Source: Xiphias gladius
Lineage: Eukaryota > Chordata > Actinopteri > Istiophoriformes > Xiphiidae
DNA length: 64,000 nt
Direction of reading: 5' to 3'
NCBI RefSeq assembly: GCF_016859285.1
Contig: NC_053414.1
Span: forward strand, 3,219,517 to 3,283,516
In this document: positions 13,407 through 25,400 of the stretch, in pieces
How the letters are laid out: every line of letters begins with the position of its first letter
Position numbering within the stretch: position 1 is the stretch's first letter
Position numbers and translations under genes: made by a program
Notes under the pieces: model-generated
What the model saw: the letters and a program-made list of their open reading frames with translations, nothing else
What the model was told of the DNA's origin: nothing
Database searches by the model: none

Positions 13407-15599
13407 CTCTTATATTTCACACATAAGACACGTCAGCTATGAACCGTCTCCCTCATCATTTGGTTTATTTGTACGAACACACACCTTCCCTCTCACAGTC
13501 GCACAAGCTGGGACGAACTGTTTCCTCTCTGCGGAGCTCGTGAGGCGTCAGGATCAAACTTCACATTTAACGGAATCAGCAGCTGCTTCCCTGAACTTTC
13601 CCGCCTTCACCGCTGCTCCCATCTCCAGCAGCTCCCCCGTTTTCCGCTCACCAGCTCTGGTTCGTTCGTTTCAAACCCATCGGCCGACAGAAAAGCACGG
13701 TGAAAAAAAGGAATGAATAAATAAAAATCTCCACGTCCACAACCCTGTGGGTAATCTATCACTTCCCGCGGCTGCTTCACAGTAAAAGCAGGGCCGTAGC
13801 TACCGCTGAGTGCGGCGCGGTCGACGACGGCGGGAGGATTATACATTTTAAAAAGAAACACAAATATTGTGGGATTTTAAAGGCAGATTCTTAGACTCCA
13901 GGCTGTTTTTAGGTTAAAAATAGAAAACAAAACTACAAATATAAAAATATTACAATAGTAATTTACTTAAACTGAAGTTTTCTGTTTAGTATTTCTCTAC
14001 CTCGATTATACAGAAATACTGTATATTCCTGGTGAATGTGCAGAGCATCATTTAGGAAACTAAATTAACAAGAAAGTGGAATAACACGGTTAAATGAATA
14101 AAGAAAATGTTTTGAAAGAATCAAAACTCTTTACAGACTTTCTGGTGGATGGCAAAAACTTCCTTACGGGGTTGCAGTTGAACTGGGGAATTTGGACTCA
14201 TGACTTCAGGATTTCTAAAATACTGGCCACAAACCCTGAGTAATATTAGCCTTTAGTACTGAAACAATTACATACACCAGACTCCAGAGGAAAAAAACTC
14301 AATTTCATAGCAAACGATCTGGATCCTCCCCAGAGTTTAACGGGTTCTTTTCCGGCCCACGCTCCTTCCCTCCACCAAGTTCTGTGCAAATCGGTCCAGT
14401 ACTTTTTTTTGACTGTTGATTAGATTAAGTGATTTAATGATGTTGAAATGGGAATCCTCTGACGATTTTTTTTATTTTGACATCATAAAAACTAAATATT
14501 AACAACGGCACCTCCTTGCTTCATGCCTCTTTTTGGATTCCCAGCAGTAATTTTCATGTGAAAAAGTAAAAAAAAAATATTCATGAAACCAAAACACGCC
14601 AGAGTGCCACTAGGGGGCTTTTACTGTGAAGAGGCGGCAAAAATGTTTGAGTTAGCAACCGAGGGCCAATTGTAGCTCGGAAAGAAGAAAAAAAGAGAAA
14701 AAGGTCAGAATTGAAATTCAGAAATTTGTAATTCTGCATTTAAAAAAATAAATAAATAACAAAAATCAGATGAGCTTGAAACCTAAAGGAGGAAGAAACT
14801 TCACCACAGTGCTGAACAGCAGCGACTCCTCAGTCTGCAGGAGCTGCTGGGCCCCAGAGGGATTTTACTTCCCTCTGCCCAGACTATAACAAGCTCCACC
14901 AATCAGAAACTCTATGTCATGATTAAGATTTGACACCTCCCACTGAAGGCAGAGGCCTCTGTAGGGATTAGGGATGGGGGGGGGTCTGCCTGGGAGACTA
15001 CATTTGGGGCAAAAAAAAAAAGTTTTAAATTGAACAAAAAGAGAAACCTTCAGCTCCAGATAAACTGCTTCTGACTGAGTTTGATGGACAGAAGTTTTTG
15101 AAGGAAACACACAGATGATTATGGACTGACGTTGCTGGCGGCTGATATTTATACCTTTAATTTTAACCACATTCACCCCCCCCCCCGATGCAACATTAAA
15201 GCACGAGATAGGCCCAAGCAGAAGCTGGAGTTTTACTTTTATTATGACTTTAAATGTTGTAATTTTATATTTTCCATTTTTGATTTTAAGTAGCCAAAAT
15301 AAAAGAAAGTGATGTGTCAGCCTAAATCTTACTTACACTGTATGATCAGAAAAAAAAAAAAGCTTACATGTGTGTGTTGATCTTGAAGGCCATGACTGAT
15401 CGTAACATATAGACTCCAAACTACACAGCTCAGGTGATCAAAGAATCAATAGAGTAAAAGATAAACACTTCCTGGGCATCATAACAAACACAAGACACAT
15501 AGTTAAACGTAGGCAACTTAAAATTCTTTGGTCCATTCCTACTTTCCAGCAGACAAACTATTTAGGCTGGAATGACGACTGAATCTGTAAAAAGAAAAA

Positions 15600-15920
15600 A
15601 AAAAACGAAACACAATCCCATAGACCAGTCCGTCCACCTGCCGAGACGATCGCCGTCTTCTCACACGACTTAAAACCAAAGCTGTCTCCCAAGCTGCAGT
15701 TCCTCTAACGGCCGCTGCGTAACTATAGACCTCGATTCACAAAGTTTCAGCGGTCTTCCTGAAGCACGAGGGAGAAAAGTCTCATCTCGAGAGGTTCAGG
15801 CTGTTCGAAGTGTTCCGCTTCTTCAGCTGCGGCTGTTGCAGCAGGTAATCCAGGCTCTAGGAACCCGCGGGTGACGTCACAGACACGACACCCGTTTTTT
15901 GGGCTAACGACGTCACCCAG
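15600..15920. promoter_or_regulatory. CpG-enriched patch with inverted TGACGTCA elements
   Basis: Within an AT-rich desert this 320-bp block is dense in CpG and holds a palindromic CRE octamer TGACGTCA at 15872-15879. The 10-mer GGGTGACGTC (15869-15878) is repeated inverted as GACGTCACCC (15909-15918). On the minus strand, bases 15862 down to 15787 also read as a short open frame beginning SLDYLLQQPQLKKR and ending at a TGA, preceded by a CCTAG acceptor-like site. It may be a promoter, a remote exon of an unrecognised transcript, or neither. Confidence 0.3.
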
Positions 15921-16225
15921 GTTAATGGCAAACGTGTTGCTGGTCCTTTGCTTGTTTGACGTTGCTTAACGACGGTAACAGGTGTTAATCACAGGGTGGG
16001 AAATCATTTAAATCTGCTGGTTCATCATGAGAGTCACATCTCTTGGGGATCCTTATTTCTGGGCTGTTTCAGTATATTGCTCTCTAGAAAATTCCTAAAA
16101 CGGTTGCAGCTGTCTAGAGGAAAAGCCTTGTTCAAGTACAGGTTTAGTGACTTCCAATATTTTTCTTCTTGTCAACAAATCCCATGTGCAGAGCCAAACC
16201 AACGCTGAGCGCCTCCTACAACCAG

Positions 16226-16228
<3 letters not shown>

Positions 16229-16257
<29 letters not shown>
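16229..16257 (+). repeat. (TG)14 microsatellite
   Basis: A pure TG run sits at the left edge of the interspersed repeat copy starting at about 16258. Confidence 0.9.
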
Positions 16258-16259
<2 letters not shown>

Positions 16260-16615
16260 CTACAGCCTGACAGATCTGATTCCTCTGAGCCACAGAAAAC
16301 TATTACAACACATCAGTGATTCACACTGTTGCTCTGGGGGACACGTTCCTTCATCACCATGAACACACACACATTAATCCGCTGCTGAAAATAGTCCCCA
16401 ACAAAGTCACTGTTTCCTCCCTTTTGTTTGATAAAAAACTACAGCGAGCAGCTGTAGTTTTTAAAAAAAATTATATATCTATCTATCTATCTATATCTAT
16501 AGATCTATATCTATATCTATAGATCTATATCTATAGATATAGATAGTATATTATCATATATTTGTGAGGTGTTTTTAAACACCAATGAGCTCAGAGCTGA
16601 GAGAAAAAAAATTTG
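16258..16615 (+). mobile_element. Interspersed repeat, copy 1 (paired with 32256-32790)
   Basis: Shared words include GATCTGATTCCTCTGAGCCA, then CATCAGTGATTCACACTGTT, TGAAAATAGTCCCCAACAAA and CCAATGAGCTCAGAGCTGAG, in the same order and orientation as the copy at 32 kb. Copy 1 is interrupted by an ATCT tetranucleotide array. There is no coding capacity. The family looks like a common percomorph dispersed element, but its class is unknown to me. Confidence 0.7.
16464..16556 (+). repeat. (ATCT)n / (AGAT)n simple repeat
   Basis: Tetranucleotide ATCT units grade into interspersed ATAGATCT and ATCTATAG words. It is self-complementary and able to form a hairpin. It lies inside interspersed-repeat copy 1. 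Confidence 0.85.
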
Positions 16616-17628
16616 AAAGGGAACTAAGACTGAGAAAGACAGTTGATTGGTTGACATTTCGGTTTCCAGTTAGGGCAGGATGTCCGGTATCATTCTGGAA
16701 CCAGTATTCACTTCTGTCTGGGTTCCATGCCTGAGAGACATTTATAGTAGTTGTGTCAGTATAGTATAGCAGTAGTCATCTAATAAAATACTCAGATTTG
16801 AGAAAGGATTGAGAGACGGACTGGTGCGTTGTTGGTTTGGGTCTAAACGTGGGGTTTGCGCAAAACTCCAGCAGCACAGTCTCCTGAAACATTGTGGTAA
16901 CAGGACAGTCAGTGTCACCACAACTCCGTCCTCCACCCTCTAATCCCAGGGGCAGTTATTAAACCTCAGTTTCACTCTTGACGGAAACTCCATCTCATAA
17001 CCGTCTGTGACTCTCTGAACAGCAGGACTTACAGCGTGAAAGAAAATACTGAAACAACAACTCATCTCTATCTTAACAACTCCTAGTTTTCCTGTTTAGA
17101 GAAACCGAATAAATCTGTCTTCATTAAAGTTGTGTTTTAAGACAAAATGGCTGAAGCAAACACAACGCCGGATTAAACTAGGCAGCAATCTTACATAATA
17201 TACATCAGCAGCTAGAGAAACAGACAGAGAAACAAACAGAGAGAGAGACAGAGACAGACAGAGAAACAGAGAGACAAACAGACAGACAGAGAGACACACA
17301 CACTAATATGATCCATTCAACCAAGGAAAAACAGAATTGTTGGTTAGTTATCGCAAAAGAGCAAAAGTCTTCTACTGGTATCTGGTTGATGGTTATTTAA
17401 CTATGGAATCAAGTCATAGTCCATTATTTTATAGCTGCAACTCTTGATCCACACACGCACGCACACACAGTCAAAATGTTCCAGCTCTCCAGACTGTTTT
17501 TGGTTCCTTTGCTAGAAGAGAAGAGAAAAAATAAATAAATCGACTCCCTCCTCCCTCAGATGTTGTTGTATGTATGTGTCTGATTTAATGCACGTTTCCT
17601 TTTTGTTTGTTTCTACTTTCAAACAGGT

Positions 17629-17634
17629 TTTATT
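17629..17634 (-). terminator. Candidate poly(A) signal for ero1b (minus strand)
   Basis: TTTATT on the plus strand reads AATAAA on the minus strand, 1.8 kb past the ero1b stop codon. I saw no closer canonical signal by eye. If used, the ero1b 3' UTR would include the MITE at 17974-18241. Confidence 0.25.
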
Positions 17635-17973
17635 GCAGCTTCAGAGCTCATTCACTTTGGTAGATCTTTGGGTCGGGTAGTTTTCCGTCTGTAATCCGAA
17701 TTCGATTTCTGTCGCTTGTGTGCTCCGTTGGTGGGAAACAAAGCATATTTGGTTTTCTTTTTCTCTCTTCGCTCACACTTGTCGTACGCACGGCAAAACT
17801 TCTCAAGTTCATAAAATCCACACAGAAACCTACGCTGACCAGAGATTCTACCGAAGTTCAACCCCGCTCTACTAAAGAAATTTATATTGATTCAAGAGAT
17901 GTTGGGCAAATGTTGGAAACCAAAATCTCTTATTTTTGCAGAAAGCTGATGAATCTTCAACTCACCGGCCATT

Positions 17974-18241
17974 AGGGCTGCAACCAATGGTCATTTTCAT
18001 TATCAATTAATCCGACGATTACTGTCTTGATTAATCGATTGATCGAACAACAGCCTAAAATATTCTGTTTACAACTGCAGAAGACCAAAGAGAGCAGAAA
18101 ATAATCACACTGGAGAAGCTGGAACCAAACTTTTCTTCTTAGGTAACGACTCAAAAGGATTATTCGATTATCAAAACAGTTGCCGATTCATTTTTTGCCG
18201 ACTGACTCATCGATTAGACAGCAGATCGTTGCAGCTCTACC
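17974..18241 (+). mobile_element. MITE-like repeat with GGGCTGCAAC ends (full-length copy)
   Basis: It begins TAGGGCTGCAACCAATGG and ends GTTGCAGCTCTAC, giving short imperfect terminal inverted repeats (TAGRGCTGCAAC). The interior has repeated ATTAATCGATT-type words. Related copies or fragments are at 38285-38420, 41890-41970, 47440-47790 and 51890-52190. It resembles an abundant fish non-autonomous DNA element, probably hAT-like, which is inferred rather than shown. Confidence 0.65.
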
Positions 18242-18261
18242 AGCCATTTTCACCATGTTAC

Positions 18262-18405
18262 AGTCAACCGGGTTTTCTCTGGTTTCCGCCCACTGTCCAG
18301 AGACATGCAGGTTAACTGGCGACCCCGAACTACCTGTAGGTGTGAATGTGAGAGTGCATGGTTGTCTGCCTCTATGGTCCAGCCCTGCGATTGACTATTG
18401 ACTGG
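18262..18405 (+). mobile_element. Interspersed repeat fragment (retroposon-like 3' part)
   Basis: The words GGTTTTCTCTGGTTTCCGCC, AGACATGCAGGTTAACTGGC and GTGTGAATGTGAGAGTGCAT match a repeat found very widely in teleosts. It is non-coding here. Its class is not certain from sequence alone. Confidence 0.55.
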
Positions 18406-19444
18406 TGACCCCCCCCCCCCCGATCGGCTCAACAGGTGTCATCGACTCTGCATGTAGCGACCGGGCAGACACAACTGTTGTCTGGTCTCAACACGCGTCA
18501 AAGGCGACCAGTTAATCCATGGCGGCTACGTTCTTATCAGCTGCAGCAAAACCTCACCGCTTCGTGGCTGGTGGTAACTCCTCCCATACAAAACACACAC
18601 ACACGCAACTTCCAACAAGCTGACATAAAATAGGCCTTACATCGTAAACATGAGCAGATTAGTCCAGATCCTCAGGCTACGAGCAACAAACAACAGGAGA
18701 CGTTGAGAGGAGGAGGAAGAGGAAAGAACAAATAAAAACAAGACAGGCAGCAGCGTCCCGACGGTTCGGACGCACTTTCATCTAAACGAACCGAGTCAAC
18801 CTCAGGACAAAGTCTTTCTACATCCTTACGGAGGAGCCGTAAAGGTCTGAATCAGGTTCATGGATGTAAAATCCAACAGGATGTGATGTCAGCAGAGGGC
18901 GGGATTAGCAAAGGAGGAGAAATGAACTGTGAAGTGACTTAAATTTTCTCAGACGGCTTTAACTCAAACTCAGTCCCTTCCTGTTGAATGCAGTTTAATC
19001 TGCACCCAGGCATCACGAGTCCGTCTGGTTGCTGAGGGTTCGGTCTGTTGCATCACGTCCTTCCAAACGTCTGATTATTTCCTTCAGGTTGTCGAAATGT
19101 CACAACCAAACTGCCGCTTTTCCAAAAAAGACCAAATTAACTGAAGTTGCAGGGGTCAGAGTTTGTAACTTACTGACAAGTTTGACAGCAGAGAAGAAAA
19201 AAAAACGTTTCTGACCAAGGCAAGAGGAGGCAGAAGAGTTAACATTCATGATCTACCAGACGAAGGAGGAGGATGTTATAGAGGGGAAATTAAATTTATC
19301 GGAAAAAAAGGGGGAAGTGGGTGTTTTTAATTTTACTGCTGATCCTGATGTCCATAAAAAAGGCCTTCTCCCCGTGAGGGTTAGACTATTGCAGTTCGCG
19401 GTGGGCCGGCGCCGCCTACCGGCCGGGTAAGGCGTCCCCTCCTG

Positions 19445-22400
19445 TTACCTGTTCTCCTTCAACAGCAGGCGGAAATTGTGGAGTTGTTGTATACTGGTGG
19501 ACAACCTGAGAGAGAGACCGAGACAAATAACAGGTAACATGACCTCCATTCACATTCAATCACTGTGTAGACCATCATTTATTTTTAATTTCCCCAGTTG
19601 ATACTTCCTCCAGACCTTATCCACGTTCACCTGCGGTCCTGACAAATTCGGTAGAACGTTCATTTTTTCAGCCACTCCTCTTTGCCTTTTTCCCCGTACA
19701 ATGTTAAGCTACCATAAATGAAACTCAAGACTTCCTGAATTTTCACATTTAAAAAAAAGACTTGCAGCCTCCCTTTAGTAGGTAGGCTTTTAATGTGTAA
19801 AACATCAGAGGCGTTGAGAGTATTGTTGACTGTAACGTGGAACTCGACATTACATTAAATTTACCACGTGAGCTGTTGTAGTAGTAGGCTACAGGTAACT
19901 CCCTTAATATATATATATATTTCTTTTTTTACCTGACCTTTATTAACGACCGGCCTTTGTTTGTTTTTGCTGGACCTGGGCTATTACTTAAGAATTTACT
20001 CAGTCTGGCCATAAACCAAAGTACTGGACAAATCAAAATTCTGACCTAATGGTGGCGCTAAATTAAAAAGTCAGGTGACCATCAAAATAATTACAAGTCT
20101 TCTTTGTTTTTTAACTTTAGAAATTTATACTCTCTAGTTTTGCAATTCATCCTGAGGGGGGACAGATGTCTGAACCAAATTACGTTGCAACCCATCTAGT
20201 GGATGTTGAAATATTTCACAGGATAAGAGAAAAATCTGACCTCATAGTGGCACAAGAGAAAACGTCAGAGGATCACCAAAGTGATTGGAATTTATCCTCT
20301 GGGGATCATGAACGTCTATTAAAAATTTCATGGTTGGTCTCATTGTTGAGACATTTCAGTCTGGACCAAAGTGTTGGACCAACTGCCACTGCCATCCACA
20401 GAGCCACACTGCTATCACGACTAAAGAAACATTTCAAAAAGTCGTTTAATGTCTATTATGTTATTCAGTATTCTTGTGCATCTGCCCTTTCATATTAAAC
20501 CTCTCGGCCGTCACGGCTTCCTCGGACACCTGTCGGGAGTTTACGCTCCATGGAGCAGCGAACGTACCTGGCAAAGCCGTTCATCAACGCCACGATCTCC
20601 TGTCGAGTGAGCTGGAAGCCTTTAGACGGGCTGTGTTCGGGGAGGTTCTTGATCTCTTTCTCAGAGAAAAGGATCTTCAGAGCCGTGCCCAGACCCTGAG
20701 TCTGCAGACGACACAAACACAAGGGATTCGTTCGGAGAAACAATATTTATACAACAGAAATGTCTGTGATGTACTTAATGTACCATACTTTTTTATGCCT
20801 GCTTTATCCTAACCGTCCAGTTGAAATCCCTTTCGGTCAGTGCAGAAGTTTTTCATGCCATTAAATAAAATGTTCTTTATCTACCCAGTTATGGCAACAG
20901 CGAAAACACAACAGTTTTTAATTCTTTCAACAGACATTGTTCTGATCTGAGAGCTGTCAACTTGTAGCAGCCTCACTAGATGTGTAAACTTTACCCCGCA
21001 CTTGTCGCCATGAATGTTTGGATTCCTGTTCGTGACGTGAGTCGACTTTAGCTGCGTCGTCGAAAAGCTTTGATTGGCTCGCTCTGTGTGTCCAGTCACA
21101 GAAACGCCATTCATTAGAGCAACAGACCTTTGAATCACAACAACCGCATTCAAGATGTGGATGTTGATTTACGGGTCTGGAAGTGGCTCATAAGGTGGCT
21201 GCCTTAACAACAGGCATTTAAGAATTTTATTTGTTTCACCACAACTGAACTAAATTTTTATGTTACCTTTTCAAATGCACCAAAACAGAAGCAATAAGCA
21301 GTAAACTCTAAAACCACCCATTTAAAAGCCCTGTTAAATATGCTGTTAGGTCTATATTATTTAACTGGGTACCGATTTTAGTTCATAGATTTTACATATT
21401 TTGCATCAATGTTGTTATTTCTGTTAGTTTGCTTAAATAAATTCTTATTACAGAATATTAAACGGTGCATTTTTAGCTGGGAATGGTGCTCGTGTATGGG
21501 CAGTGTGTGTGTGTGTGTATGCATGGGCATGGACGGGTGGATTGGACTAGTATAATGTCTGTAACTATGTGTAGTCACTGCTGCCAGGGCCATGTCTCAC
21601 TTGGAAGTGAGATTGGGAGTCACGAAGCGATTATACCAGGGTAATTAATATTTAAAAATAATAATAAGGAACGCCGAAAACAATGCAGCATAGTTTGGAG
21701 AAAATCTGTGAGAGCTAACACACAGCACACACACATTCACGCAGTGAGACAGCGAAGTGACTCACCTGAAGTTTTCCCCACAATCGACATTTACTGCAGC
21801 CGACACAGTCCATGATCCTGGAGATGTTTTTAAAATGGAGGCGGAATTCCTCCTGAGGGATAAACGAGAGGACACGACTATGTTCAGAGTTTCTGTTTGT
21901 CACGAAGACATTTTATTAAGCAGCGTTCATATATGAAAAGAGAGTTAATCTGGTGTGACTGATTTACTGAATCTTCTAAAAAGGTTATGGAGTATGGTTA
22001 CACCACCGATGCACAAACACTGAGTGAAACCAGTTATACATAAAGCTGTATTTCCGCGGGTTAGTCTACTTTTGTCCTGCTGACACCGAAGGTGTTCAGC
22101 TCCCGATCAAATACATCAAACGTCCACCCGTTTCTGGCTCCTCTGCTTCCCTGCTCATTAAGAAGAAGCAGAAAAGCAAACAAAGGTTCTGCTCTGTCAA
22201 AACCACAAAGAACAAACCATGTTGGTTGTCAGCCACAAAAAGCGACTCTTCTCTCTCCCTGTAACACGACAAGCTGTATGCCGAGTCACTTTTAAAGCTT
22301 TTGCTCTCACCTTCAGTGTTTTGGCTTCCATTTTGTGTCCGGCGAACATGGACCTCTCATCGAAGTGCATCGGGAAAGATCTGGAAGACAGAGGGAGCTG

Positions 22401-25400
22401 TTAGTCTAACAGCAACTTTGTTCTGAGGTGACAAATGGCCTCTTTCAAATCGGGGGTTGTAGGACATTTCTGTGTTTTAATGCACCTGTGCAAAGTAACA
22501 GGCGTCTCCTGGGAGCTGCTTAGATTAGCTGTTGTGATTGTGGTTCACTCACTTTATCTTACCCAGGTCCACGTTTAAAATCTGAATGTGTGTTTTACTT
22601 TTGCTCTTGTTCGGTGTTTGATTTATATAAAAAACATCAATTCACATCAAAATGTGACATAATTTCAATTAAAGCAAAAGCTTAGACCTAGAATGTAAAA
22701 TCCACGAACAAAGTGGTTGAGGTTGGTGCCAGCGTAAGGTCATGGAGATCATCACATGCCATCCCTTATTCCAGACCAGACATTTCAGTACGTGTAGACG
22801 CCAGCACAACATATAGTAGATAAGATACTTGAGCTGTTGAGATATTTCAGCCAGAGGTCAAATTTATCAAAGTGTTGGACCGACAGACCTGAACACCGCG
22901 ATCCACCAGGACTGTCTGAGTCCAACACTTTATTCAAATATCTCTAAATTCCAAATTTTTTTATTCGCTCAACGTTTTGGAACCATCTGAAGATTTTGGC
23001 TGGTGTTGGCCAATTACAGCCAGTCTGACCAAAGTTCAGTCTGCTCCTGTAAAAGATGAAATTAATTTAAAAGCCTTGGCCCGTTTGGAGGAGACTTTCT
23101 TACTTGAGCTCACTGAAGATCTGCAGCAGCAGGTCTTTGGTGGCTCCGTCCTCCTGAGCGTTTCCGGTGTACAGGTTGACGAAGGCTCGCTCGAAGTACG
23201 GAGCCACCTTGTAAAGCGCCCGCAGCTCGATCAGGTAGAGGAAGTAAAGGTTCTTCAGACGCCGCGTGCCCTCGCCCTTTGTCTCGGCCGTGTCGAAGCG
23301 CTGCCGAAACTCCTGGATGTTTGGGCCCCACACTGACCGGCCCCAGCCCTCTGAGGGATCGAACACCAACAACAACGTGTTACTACGTGAGCCAACACTG
23401 TTAAATATTAAAAAATATTTAACAGTGTTGAATATTATAATTTAAATGTTTACACAGGGAATTTCAACTAAATAACTGCAATCATAAGCGCAGTGTCTAT
23501 GAGAAGTGTGGGACGTCCAAGTTTGTTTCTGTATGAATATTTTGGCTGGACTTTGTTATCAGGTGTAAAGGTGTCGATACATATTGCTTCTTTAATGTTA
23601 CCTGTTGGTATTTAGAGTTTTTTAATATCTACAATGTCTCTATTCATTAATTTGTATCTGTAAATTTTACTTTACTCTTTGTCCTGTTCAATTTCATGCT
23701 GTTTTTTATGCTCATTTTCATGGATCAAGCTCACAGCAGGTACTGTTTTCCTGTTAAATAAAAATAAATAACACAATATTGTCATTTATAATGCGACATT
23801 AAAAAATAATATAAATTCATACAGTCTGATGTACTCCATATTTGGTATGAAAACCTTGAAATTCCAGTGTTCAGTGTTTTAATGCTTGCTAGGATAAAAG
23901 GAATTGGGATTCACTGTTTTCCAGGTTAGGTGGTCGTACCGTCCAGCAGGTACTCGGCGCACAGGTGGATGTTGATGCTGCTGTGGAGGCCGGAGATGAG
24001 GCGGTAAAAAACTCGCTTCTCTAAACACAAACCTGGAGAGAGGGAGAGACGAGCGTGAGCAGTGAAGAGAGAGTTAACTAAAACATGTTTTATCGACACA
24101 AGCAAAAATAATTAAAGAATCCAGAAGATTGCAATTCTATAGAAGCTTTATTTAAAGCTTCATTTCCCCAAAATTACTAAAAGCATTTATTCTTCCCTCC
24201 ATTTGTATCTTTTCATGCAGAGAGTTTGGGTTTTTATTTCTCCACATTTGGAGATATCTGTCTGTTTGCTATATCTGCCTCAACCTCATTACAACGGAGA
24301 TGAATGGAACTTTATTCACATTGCTCACTGCACTGAAAAATGCAGCTGCATGCCAAACCCCAGTAGGACTGAGTGATATAGTGAATGTTTCTGATGGTGA
24401 ATTGACCCTTTAAGGCGTATATTTACATTCACTTCAGAGTCCCTCTGCTATGGAGCTGTGCACCACTGAGCTCCCAGTTGTGTATTTCTACACTGTGTTG
24501 TCAGGTCCCTCAGCTTCTTTTATCAAGAGCTTCAGAATCTGAGGCTTTCCAGTTATTATTCTATTTCAGCTTATTTGTCTCCTCTATTTAGTTTCACTCT
24601 TTTAAAGTCCTATTTATGTCTTTTTATATTACCCCGTTTCTCTTTTATATCTTTCCTTAATGCTTTTTATGTAAAGCACTGTGAATTGCCTCCTTAAACT
24701 CCTAAACTCCTTGCCTTACAGTTAATGTTTGGGTCTTTGAAGAAGCACATAAAAATAAAATTAGTTATCACCACAACTAGCGACCTTTCTACTTAATTGT
24801 GCTACTTCGTAGGAAATTTTTTTCTCATTATTTTTCATCTATTTAATGTATTTATTTATTTATTGCAGTTTGACTTGGACTGATCCTAAAGATAATTTAG
24901 TCTTTTTTTCAGTGACCAAGAACCCAAAGAAGTCTCCAACCTAACTGTGACATATTTGAGATTTGTAGATGTGTGTTATTTAATGTTTAATATTATTTAA
25001 TGAACCAAGCTATCGTCGCTGTGGTCTGATTCATCCGAAGATGAACCGGCAGATGTCATGCTGTACAGCAGATGACTGACAGCTCACTGTGAGGGCTTTT
25101 TGGCCTCTTTGAACCCAGTGAACTATCTGCCATCTTTCAGCAGCCTTCTGTCTGCAAAAACACTTGCAGAGGAGTAGGAGAGGAGATAAGAGGGTTCGCT
25201 CTGTATGCTGAACTTCACAGGATGAGGAAATGTGACCGATATTTTCAGCAGACGTGGTTGAGAAATAGTACTTCTACAGCCAGGAGTTGAATGTCCACGA
25301 GGAATAATGTTGGAGATTTAGAATTTAAAATGACTGGTTGTTTCTGAATGTACAGAAGGATGAAACTAATGACAACTACAGTTTTTCTTCAGGTTCATTA

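Larger units (their letters stand above)
11491..17628. other. Intergenic interval between convergent gpr137b and ero1b
   Basis: This is AT-rich, low-complexity sequence with no convincing gene. It contains a minus-oriented interspersed-repeat fragment at about 11670-11790 (TAGCGCCACCAGGAGGCTGA), a poly-C run at 15177-15186, a CpG-rich patch at 15600-15920, a repeat copy at 16255-16615, and AG/AC-rich simple sequence at 17215-17302. The open frame at 13216-13716 is driven by a CA repeat and is not a gene. Confidence 0.6.
17635..19444 (-). other. Probable ero1b 3' UTR / downstream sequence
   Basis: Non-coding sequence downstream of the ero1b stop (19445-19447). It holds a MITE-like element (17974-18241), an interspersed repeat fragment (18262-18405) and a poly-C run (18410-18421). 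Whether all of it is transcribed as 3' UTR depends on poly(A) site use, which I cannot determine. Confidence 0.4.

Noticed and set aside
13216-13716. 166-aa plus-strand open frame
   Set aside because: Its core is a CT/CA microsatellite; no domain, splice context or family resemblance.
20495-20567. C-terminal extension of ero1b exon 15 ([10 protein letters not shown]...)
   Set aside because: It is read through a good GTACGT donor; the downstream exon 19445-19505 restores the conserved LSTSI...NFRLLL tail.
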